Source: a virus. From it: 22,640 nt of DNA. Position numbers and translations under genes: made by a program. The notes under the pieces were generated by a model. The model was not told where the DNA came from, did no database searches, and saw only the letters and a list, made by a program, of their open reading frames with translations. Where the stretch lies: the IMG/VR virus record IMGVR_UViG_3300033146_005004, positions 1 through 22,640 of that record. The stretch is one strand, 5' to 3'. This document shows positions 1 through 4,132 of this stretch, piece after piece (position 1 is the stretch's first letter; each line of letters begins with the position of its first letter).

Positions 1-51
1 TTAATCTTAAGAATAAGAATAAAAGTAGGGAAAAATTGATTAATGTTGTTT

Positions 52-97
52 AAATCCCATAGATAAAAGTACTTGTTGTACTGATATTGTGGGATTT
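52..97. other. Inverted repeat, possible RNA structure
   Basis: An 8-bp outer stem (52-59 AAATCCCA with 90-97 TGGGATTT) encloses a second 5-bp stem (68-72 AGTAC with 78-82 GTACT, loop TTGTT). On the + strand only four Ts follow, so it is a weak terminator at best. The rest of 1-143 holds no open frame I can support. It could be the 3' end of an RNA coming from the left of the window. Confidence 0.35.
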
Positions 98-106
98 TAA
101 AAGATT

Positions 107-135
107 ATAAAAAAAGAGACTTAAATGTCTCTTTT
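107..135 (-). terminator. Intrinsic terminator of the leftward unit
   Basis: A perfect 9-bp stem (112-120 AAAAGAGAC with 127-135 GTCTCTTTT, loop TTAAAT) lies nine bases beyond the stop codon of the leftward 79-aa gene. Read leftward, the stem ends in an uninterrupted run of seven Ts. Read rightward it also ends in four Ts, so it could act in both directions. Confidence 0.8.
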
Positions 136-143
136 CAAGGGGG

Positions 144-383
144 TTATAGCCTTTTTAAGATGTTAAAAAGGCTCTCTTTGCTGACGTAGTCAGTATCTTC
201 GTAAGACCTTATTTCGATAAAGTCTAACAGATTGTCATCTATTTTGCTGATTATCTTTAACAGCAATACGTCTTTGTCAGACAAATTGCTGTCACTTGTC
301 AGATATTCTGACAGGCTTATGCCATTAGCATTTAAGCTAATGGCATTAATTTTTTTTATGATTTCTTTTTTTTTAAGTGCCAT
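144..383 (-). CDS. 79-aa protein of unknown function, leftward
   Basis: I do not recognise this protein. It starts MALKKKEIIKKINAISL and has alternating basic and acidic/hydrophobic segments suggesting a small helical cytoplasmic protein; no transmembrane segment or metal-binding motif is visible. Support for it being real: an A-rich leader just before the ATG, a terminator directly after the stop, and protein-like composition. It is read away from the late genes, so it may end the opposing (early or replication) module. A perfect hairpin lies within its first codons (319-346), which might affect its expression. The rightward frame over the same DNA (232-447) is an unlikely alternative. Confidence 0.65.
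   Translation of the reverse strand: MALKKKEIIKKINAISLNANGISLSEYLTSDSNLSDKDVLLLKIISKIDDNLLDFIEIRSYEDTDYVSKESLFNILKRL
319..357 (+). terminator. Terminator-like hairpin plus T8, rightward, inside a leftward gene
   Basis: A perfect 11-bp stem (319-329 ATGCCATTAGC with 336-346 GCTAATGGCAT, loop ATTTAA) is followed by TAA and eight Ts (350-357) on the + strand. This is the form of an intrinsic terminator for rightward transcripts, although the DNA is also coding in the other direction. It may be a coincidence of coding sequence, since the stem encodes Asn-Ala-Ile and Asn-Gly-Ile segments. Confidence 0.4.
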
Positions 384-399
384 TTCGATTTTTTTTAGT

Positions 400-534
400 T
401 TAACAATATACTGGGGTATTTCTCCCGCAAATACAAGTAGGGGTTGATGTGGTGGGCATCACCCACTCATCTACACCTACACTTACATTTACATTTACAT
501 CTATACTTACATCTACATTTGCATCATTATCCAT
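400..534 (-). CDS. Possible 44-aa peptide with Val-Asp/Asn repeats and Cys-rich tail
   Basis: An open frame starting MDNDANVDVSIDVNVNVSVG and ending CICGRNTPVYC, with its stop 16 bases before the 79-aa gene on the same strand. The first half alternates Val/Ile with Asp, Asn, Ser or Gly and is encoded by a six-base tandem repeat (471-524); the tail carries three cysteines. I know no family for it. The alternation suggests a beta-strand or an extended acidic linker. It could also be noncoding DNA whose hexamer repeat happens to keep a frame open. There is no strong A-rich leader at the ATG. Upstream (535-560) is a doubled ACTTACTTAA. Confidence 0.4.
   Translation of the reverse strand: MDNDANVDVSIDVNVNVSVGVDEWVMPTTSTPTCICGRNTPVYC
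471..524. repeat. Hexamer tandem repeat YTACAY, nine units
   Basis: Nine consecutive six-base units fit or nearly fit YTACAY (CTACAC, CTACAC, TTACAT three times, CTATAC, TTACAT, CTACAT, TTGCAT). Unit length is a multiple of three, so gain or loss of units would keep the frame of the leftward 44-aa peptide that overlaps it. Confidence 0.75.
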
Positions 535-821
535 ACACTTACTTAAAACTTACTTAATAAATATTTAATAGACTTTTTCTAAAACTATATCTCAGTTATA
601 AGAAAATCTCTTAGACTGTCTTATAGGGGGGGATAAAATAATATTATATTAAAAGGTATGGGTTAGTATAGTACTCTATAAAAGAGTAAAAATGAATATT
701 AAGAATATAATTTATTATACAATTTAAGAGAAATATCTATGTAAAGAATTATTTACTTTTAGTGGTATTGAAGATAAAAGAAGAGACAATTAATGTAAAT
801 AATTGAATAACAATTTATTAC

Positions 822-893
822 AAGGATTTGCTATCATTCCCTCAATGATGGGTTATACTTCCCTCAAGTATAACAAATCCTTCCCACAAGGAT
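822..893. repeat. Three tandem hairpins with CCCTC/CCCAC loops, 22-bp period
   Basis: Hairpin 1: 831-838 with 844-851, loop CCCTC. Hairpin 2: 852-860 with 866-874, perfect 9 bp, loop CCCTC. Hairpin 3: 877-882 with 888-893, loop CCCAC. The core TTCCCTCAA (third copy TTCCCACAA) begins at 837, 859 and 881, exactly 22 bases apart, and TTATTACAA at 815 is a degenerate fourth copy. The stems differ in sequence but remain paired. An outer helix (822-829 with 875-882) would enclose hairpins 1 and 2 and compete with hairpin 3. No T run follows in either direction, so these are not terminators. Could be an RNA element, a single-stranded DNA site or an iteron-like origin. Confidence 0.75.
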
Positions 894-918
894 AATACTT
901 AAAATAAAGTAAAGAAAA

Positions 919-950
919 TTTGTTTTATTACATAGTTATACTTAATTTTG
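919..950 (+). promoter_or_regulatory. Bacteroides-type promoter for the RepL-like gene
   Basis: TTTG at 919-922, then 20 bases, then TAATTTTG at 943-950. This fits the published Bacteroides primary-sigma pattern (-33 TTTG, -7 TAnnTTTG). Transcription would begin near 957, leaving only about 14 bases before the ATG at 971. It lies just downstream of the hairpin array, so the array would be outside this transcript. Confidence 0.65.
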
Positions 951-970
951 AGTATTAAAAATAAAAAATT

Positions 971-1429
971 ATGAGTAAAAAATATAGAGTTAGTGAAAGA
1001 ACTCAAAAAATAGAAATAATCAACAAAGAAACAGGGGAGATAAATGAAGAAACTTTAACAACACAAAAAGTTTTTAGTTTAGATGTAGACTCAAGTCAAT
1101 TTTATATGACTTTCTTAGATAATCTGCCAAAATTATGGAAATTAACTAAGGTAGAAAGAAATATACTTGATTTTTTAATGTTACATTGTAAATATGATAC
1201 CGGAATAGTAACAGTGGCTACTGCTAATAAATTAAGATTTTGTAAAGAAACTGAAATAAGACCATCATCATTTGCAAATTCATTGATTACATTACAAAAT
1301 AAAGGATTATTATATAAAGGAGAATATAAACAGGAATATGTAATTAGTCCGGATATTATGTGGAAAGGTTCTAATAAGGGAAGAGTTAAAATGTTACATA
1401 TAATTTTTAAAGCTGAATATGAAAAATGA
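971..1429 (+). CDS. RepL-like winged-helix protein
   Basis: A 152-aa protein. After a charged N-terminus (1-40) comes a helical segment with a winged-helix look: LTKVERNILDFLMLHC (about 58-73), a turn and second helix ending in SSFANSLITLQNKGLL (about 98-113), then a strand pair and the segment YVISPDIMWKGSNKGR (about 122-137), which resembles the N/SP..F.KG stretch of the RepL family of plasmid replication proteins. If that is right it could bind DNA to start replication or control copy number; a transcription regulator is the other reading. It has a consensus promoter, an A-rich leader (AAAAATT before ATG) and overlaps the next gene by four bases (ATGA). The hairpin array directly upstream is a plausible binding target. 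Confidence 0.6.
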   Translation: MSKKYRVSERTQKIEIINKETGEINEETLTTQKVFSLDVDSSQFYMTFLDNLPKLWKLTKVERNILDFLMLHCKYDTGIVTVATANKLRFCKETEIRPSSFANSLITLQNKGLLYKGEYKQEYVISPDIMWKGSNKGRVKMLHIIFKAEYEK

Positions 1430-1584
1430 ATAAAATGGAATTTGCTAAATGGTTACTTGATAATAGGTATCAATTAAGAAGAATTGATAAGGAAGGGAGT
1501 AAATATGGTAGGAATTTAAATGAATATTATACTCTTGAAGAATTGTTATTAAAATTTGAACAAGAAAAGAATGGTTGGAAATAA
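1426..1584 (+). CDS. 52-aa protein of unknown function
   Basis: A short frame starting MNKMEFAKWLLDNRYQLRRI, overlapping the stop of the RepL-like gene by ATGA, and ending in KNGWK. The middle (EGSKYGRNLNEYYTLEELLL) looks like a compact helical protein. I do not recognise a family. The tight overlap and protein-like composition support translation coupled to the gene before it. It ends just upstream of the A-rich leader of the next gene. Confidence 0.65.
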   Translation: MNKMEFAKWLLDNRYQLRRIDKEGSKYGRNLNEYYTLEELLLKFEQEKNGWK

Positions 1585-1595
1585 AAAAAAGAATT

Positions 1596-1850
1596 ATGGT
1601 AAATGAAAAGTATGAAGTTTTGGTAATAAGGAAGAAAAAGAAAATTAAAGTGCTTCTTCCGGGAATTAAAAGAAAGAATATTGTAGTAGTAACTAATATT
1701 GAAGAACATTTTACTACTTTTGTAATTAAATTAAAGAAATTTCCTGACTATTATTATGGTAAGGATATTAGGATTGTTTTAGAACCTGTTAAGGTTAAGA
1801 AAGTTAAATTAAAAAATGGGATTCTTAATATAACGCTATTATATGATTAA
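1596..1850 (+). CDS. Small heat-shock-like protein (minimal Hsp20/alpha-crystallin domain)
   Basis: An 84-aa beta-rich basic protein if started at the ATG at 1596, which has the usual A-rich leader (AAAAAAAAGAATT). An in-frame TTG at 1575 lies inside the preceding gene and is a less likely start. Two stretches match the diagnostic ends of the alpha-crystallin domain: KVLLPGIKRKNIVVV (about 18-32, compare LPG.kkedI.V) and VKLKNGILNITL (about 70-81, compare A.LkNGvLtvtl). Between them are beta-strand-like segments. It lacks the N-terminal arm and C-terminal I-x-I tail of full small heat-shock proteins, so it may oligomerise differently. The family role is holding unfolded proteins; here it could protect virion proteins during assembly. 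The match is by motif only. Confidence 0.55.
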   Translation: MVNEKYEVLVIRKKKKIKVLLPGIKRKNIVVVTNIEEHFTTFVIKLKKFPDYYYGKDIRIVLEPVKVKKVKLKNGILNITLLYD

Positions 1851-1874
1851 AAAAGTTGATTGGTATATCTATTG

Positions 1875-1905
1875 GTTGTTACTATGAATTGAATAGGTAT
1901 ATTTG
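1875..1905 (+). promoter_or_regulatory. Possible promoter of a short RNA
   Basis: GTTG at 1875-1878, then 19 bases, then TATATTTG at 1898-1905, close to the Bacteroides pattern with one mismatch in the -33 element. A second -7-like box, TAGTTTTG, lies at 1916-1923 without a good partner. Transcription from the first would begin near 1912. Confidence 0.35.
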
Positions 1906-1911
1906 TAATAT

Positions 1912-1997
1912 TATGTAGTTTTGTTTTCTGCATTAATTTTATTAATTGCCTATTCTGACTTCTGAAAGCCTTGTGATTTTATATCATGAGGCTTTTT
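1912..1997 (+). ncRNA. Candidate small RNA of about 85 nt
   Basis: No protein frame fits 1851-2066. A promoter-like sequence at 1875-1905 is followed about 60 bases later by a strong intrinsic terminator at 1965-1997, which would give a transcript of roughly 85 nt with a small AT stem (GCATTAA region near 1930-1948) and the terminator hairpin. It may equally be the 3' untranslated end of the upstream operon. No known RNA family is recognised. Confidence 0.25.
1965..1997 (+). terminator. Strong intrinsic terminator after the Hsp20-like gene
   Basis: A 13-bp stem (1965-1977 AAAGCCTTGTGAT with 1983-1995 ATCATGAGGCTTT, two G-T wobbles, loop TTTAT) ends in a run of five Ts (1993-1997). It closes the first rightward operon before the next promoter. 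Confidence 0.85.
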
Positions 1998-1999
1998 AA

Positions 2000-2030
2000 T
2001 TTGAAATATTAAAATTTATTATTACATTTG
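2000..2030 (+). promoter_or_regulatory. Bacteroides-type promoter of the packaging/head operon
   Basis: TTTG at 2000-2003, 19 bases, then TACATTTG at 2023-2030, an exact match to the Bacteroides -33/-7 pattern. It lies directly after a terminator and about 37 bases before the first ATG, so transcription would start near 2037 with a leader of about 30 nt. It probably drives the genes from 2067 through the capsid gene, as no other consensus promoter was seen in the intergenic gaps. Confidence 0.7.
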
Positions 2031-2066
2031 TAATGTTAGTTTGGTAATAATTAAATTAAAAAGATT

Positions 2067-2237
2067 ATGATTATTAAAGTTGATGTAGAAGCTGAGCAGT
2101 TATTATCCGGTATTATTGATGTTTATGTTAAAACAGTAGGATTAAAAGGTATTCAGGTAGTTAATAAGATTAGTACTCATATTGAAAGAATTGAGGAAGA
2201 AAAAGTTGTTAAAAAAGAAGAAGAAAAAAACAAGTAG
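2067..2237 (+). CDS. 56-aa protein of unknown function
   Basis: First gene after the promoter, starting MIIKVDVEAEQLLSGIIDVY and ending in a very charged tail (KKEEEKNK). The leader AAAAAGATT before the ATG is typical of the region. It ends in TAG, three bases before the next ATG. The sequence suggests a short strand and two helices; no family is recognised. Its position at the head of the packaging operon suggests a small regulatory or assembly role, which is inference only. Confidence 0.65.
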   Translation: MIIKVDVEAEQLLSGIIDVYVKTVGLKGIQVVNKISTHIERIEEEKVVKKEEEKNK

Positions 2238-2240
2238 AAT

Positions 2241-2615
2241 ATGGTAATTAGGTATGATACTGATATTAAAACAAAACTACATCTTTTTATTTTTGCTGTA
2301 TTAAATTCCATGAGAGGATGGGGTTTAAATAATACAGATTTAAAAGTTCTTGCAAGTCTTTATAATAAAGATTTTGAACTTATGAAACAATATCCTGAAT
2401 ATAGTGATAGGATGGTGAAGCTGTTTAGTAAAGAAGGGAAGGAAGATTTAATGAAATCTTCCGGAACTTCTTATTTTGTTTTAGGAAATTCTCTTTCTAA
2501 ATTAAGAAAAAAGGGTTTTATCAAAGCAAATATGCTTGAAGAGAAATTATTACTTAATTTAGATAAGGATGAATTTAATTTAACAGTAAAAATAAGAAAT
2601 GAAGGAAGAAATTAA
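2241..2615 (+). CDS. Winged-helix DNA-binding-like protein
   Basis: A 124-aa protein with a helix LNNTDLKVLASLYN (about 29-42), a charged middle, then SGTSYFVLGNSLSKLRKKGF (about 74-93) and two short strands, which reads as a winged helix with its recognition helix near 79-91. Its plan is like that of the RepL-like protein encoded at 971. Candidate roles are a late-gene regulator or, as it lies in the stretch before the large terminase, a small terminase subunit that binds the packaging site; nothing here decides between them. It overlaps the next gene by 17 bases. Confidence 0.6.
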   Translation: MVIRYDTDIKTKLHLFIFAVLNSMRGWGLNNTDLKVLASLYNKDFELMKQYPEYSDRMVKLFSKEGKEDLMKSSGTSYFVLGNSLSKLRKKGFIKANMLEEKLLLNLDKDEFNLTVKIRNEGRN

Positions 2616-3015
2616 GAAATTATTGGAAAGACATAAAAATAATTATAAATACAGATTAAGTCTTTCACCTATTCTTAGAGAAATTGCTGAAGAAGTAGCA
2701 GAAGAAACAGGAGAAAATTTAACTACAGTTTCTACTTTAATTTCAGGTTACTTTGATACACTTGCAATGATACTTGATGATGTAAGTAATTTGAAAGGAG
2801 AACCTATGAAAATTGAGAATTTTAAGAGTGTTATGTTTATGTATTTAGGAAAATTCTTGCCTTCTAAAAAGAGGATAAACCAATCTAATAATAGATTTTT
2901 GAAATACAGAAATATTACAAAGGAAGAATGGGAAGAGATTAGTAAATTAAAAAGTAAAGAAGATAGAATAAAAAAGATAAAAGAACTACATAAAAAAAGA
3001 AAAAATGGTGTTTGA
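2599..3015 (+). CDS. HU/IHF-like DNA-binding protein (tentative)
   Basis: A 138-aa protein. Residues about 20-94 follow the plan of HU/IHF proteins: two N-terminal helices (ILREIAEEVAEETGENLTTV), a third helix (FDTLAMILDD), then KIENFKSVMFMYLGKFLPSK, resembling the strand-turn-strand with conserved G.F before the DNA-binding arm. A basic, helical C-terminal extension (EWEEISKLKSKEDRIKKIK) is added. crAss-like phages are known to carry IHF-like genes, which fits. If right, it bends or coats phage DNA, possibly at packaging. It overlaps both neighbours by 11-17 bases, so translation is probably coupled. Confidence 0.45.
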   Translation: MKEEIKKLLERHKNNYKYRLSLSPILREIAEEVAEETGENLTTVSTLISGYFDTLAMILDDVSNLKGEPMKIENFKSVMFMYLGKFLPSKKRINQSNNRFLKYRNITKEEWEEISKLKSKEDRIKKIKELHKKRKNGV

Positions 3016-3544
3016 TTTAGACAGGTCAGGAAATGTAAAAGTTAATCCTGAATTTCTCTTAATAAAGGAATTTAAAAAATTAGAAGAGAAATATAAGGAA
3101 CAAACAGCTAAATATTTTGCTTATATTTATTTTAAAAATGATTTTAAATCTCCTTATAGAAGTTCATACGAAGAACCTGAGTTATCTAACATTATTAAAA
3201 AAGATATTATTGAAAATATGCAATGGGAGCCTGATAATGTAATTATTAAGGCTGAAAAAAAATATAATGAATTACAAGAAACTAAAACTTTAAAAACTCT
3301 GCTTTCTGCAGAGAAAGCACTTTTACAAGTAAGAAAATATTTTGATGAATTTAATCTTGAAGATGTAGAAGAAGATAAAAAACATATAGCAGTAAAAAAT
3401 TTAATGACTAATTTAAAAGAGGTGGATGATGTAGTTGCTAAAATTGAATCTGCAAGAACAAGAGTAGAGAAAGAATTAACAACAAAAACTTTAACAGGAA
3501 AAAAAGTTCTCAGAAAAAGAGAATTACCTAAAAATAAAAGATAA
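3005..3544 (+). CDS. Conserved-looking 179-aa helical protein before the terminase
   Basis: A mainly helical protein with the segment YFAYIYFKNDFKSPYRSSYE (about 37-56), then a long helical region with heptad-like spacing (about 80-165) and a basic tail (KKVLRKRELPKNKR). The aromatic segment followed by helices seems familiar from Bacteroidota phage genomes as a hypothetical protein, but I cannot name a function. A small terminase subunit is possible given its size, coiled-coil-like helices and position; a structural cofactor is another option. The start at 3005 overlaps the preceding gene by 11 bases. Confidence 0.6.
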   Translation: MVFDLDRSGNVKVNPEFLLIKEFKKLEEKYKEQTAKYFAYIYFKNDFKSPYRSSYEEPELSNIIKKDIIENMQWEPDNVIIKAEKKYNELQETKTLKTLLSAEKALLQVRKYFDEFNLEDVEEDKKHIAVKNLMTNLKEVDDVVAKIESARTRVEKELTTKTLTGKKVLRKRELPKNKR

Positions 3545-3560
3545 CTTTAAAATAAAAATT

Positions 3561-3842
3561 ATGATAAATTTTCAACCTATTGGAAGAGAAATTTTAGTAG
3601 AAATTCCTATGATTAGTAAAACTACTGAAAGTGGTGTTATTAAAAGTGAGAAAATGATAGAAGAAGAAAAAAAGAATATGGATAAATTCTTAACAGTACT
3701 TGAAGTAGGTAATGAAGTACAACAAATAAAACAAGGAGACAAAATTTATATTACTAATGGTAAACATCCTCAGATTGAATTAGATGGAAAACTTTACGCT
3801 ATTATTAATGAATTACATGTATTAGGGAAGAAAAAAAAGTAA
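3561..3842 (+). CDS. GroES-like co-chaperonin
   Basis: A 93-aa protein matching the GroES (Cpn10) fold in order: QPIGREILVEI (about 5-15, compare L.PlgdRvlV), a mobile-loop-like TTESGVIKSE (21-30), VLEVGNEVQQIKQGDKIYI (46-64, compare V.aVG......G..V) and ELDGKLYAIINELHVLG (73-89, compare G.eY....e.diL). Phage co-chaperonins such as T4 gp31 dock on host GroEL to enlarge the folding chamber for the capsid protein; that role is plausible here but inferred. The leader AAAATAAAAATT is canonical. It abuts the next gene through the TAATG junction. Confidence 0.7.
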   Translation: MINFQPIGREILVEIPMISKTTESGVIKSEKMIEEEKKNMDKFLTVLEVGNEVQQIKQGDKIYITNGKHPQIELDGKLYAIINELHVLGKKKK

Positions 3843-4132
3843 TGTATACAAGAATACTATATATAATAAGTATACTCAGGGAAAATATTCCAAATAGTAC
3901 TAAAATTTATAGTAATGGTAAATGTTATGAGTTTTATCTTATTTTAAAAAGTATTTTTCCTGACGCCATTGCTTATTATGATGGTAATCATATAATTACA
4001 AAAATATGGGAAAAATATTATGATATAAATGGTGAAGTTAATGATATTGATAATTATTTAGAACTTTCTAAACATTATACCGAAAATTTAGACTTTAGAA
4101 CATGGGCAACTTCTTTAGAGAAAATTGGATAA
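3842..4132 (+). CDS. Possible papain-like C-H-D protein
   Basis: A 96-aa protein. After an N-terminal helix come GKCYEFYLILKSIFPDA (Cys28 at the start of a helix), NHIITKI (His50 on a strand) and KYYDINGEV (Asp61). Cys before a helix, then His and Asp on following strands is the order of papain-like and transglutaminase-like folds, so a small cysteine protease, amidase or an inactive relative is possible. No signal peptide is seen, so it acts in the cytoplasm or the virion. It overlaps the previous gene by one base and the terminase by 31 bases. The enzyme call rests on three residues and is tentative. Confidence 0.5.
   Translation: MYTRILYIISILRENIPNSTKIYSNGKCYEFYLILKSIFPDAIAYYDGNHIITKIWEKYYDINGEVNDIDNYLELSKHYTENLDFRTWATSLEKIG

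Larger units (their letters stand above)
535..970. other. Divergent intergenic region between leftward and rightward units
   Basis: No frame longer than about 15 codons with a plausible start was found in either direction. Contents from left to right: a doubled ACTTACTTAA at 537-546 and 548-557 (11 bp apart); a G7 tract at 626-632; a strongly AT-rich stretch at about 633-820 with only weak hairpins (672-688 and 741-756); three hairpins at 831-893; and a promoter at 919-950. As transcription diverges from here, it probably holds the switch between modules and could hold an origin. Confidence 0.6.

Noticed and set aside
232-447. Rightward 71-aa hydrophobic frame
   Set aside because: It overlaps the better supported leftward 79-aa gene, which has its own leader and terminator; the hydrophobic look comes from T-rich antisense of Lys codons.
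471-530. Repeat tract as a CRISPR array
   Set aside because: Units are six bases with no spacers, so this is a simple tandem repeat.
822-893. Hairpin array as transcription terminators
   Set aside because: No T run follows any of the three stems in either direction.
1575-1595. TTG start extending the Hsp20-like protein by seven residues
   Set aside because: The ATG at 1596 has the canonical A-rich leader ending in ATT, and the TTG lies inside the preceding gene.
1527-1709. Leftward 60-aa frame
   Set aside because: Antisense to two tightly packed rightward genes, Phe/Tyr/Asn-rich as expected from AT-rich antisense.
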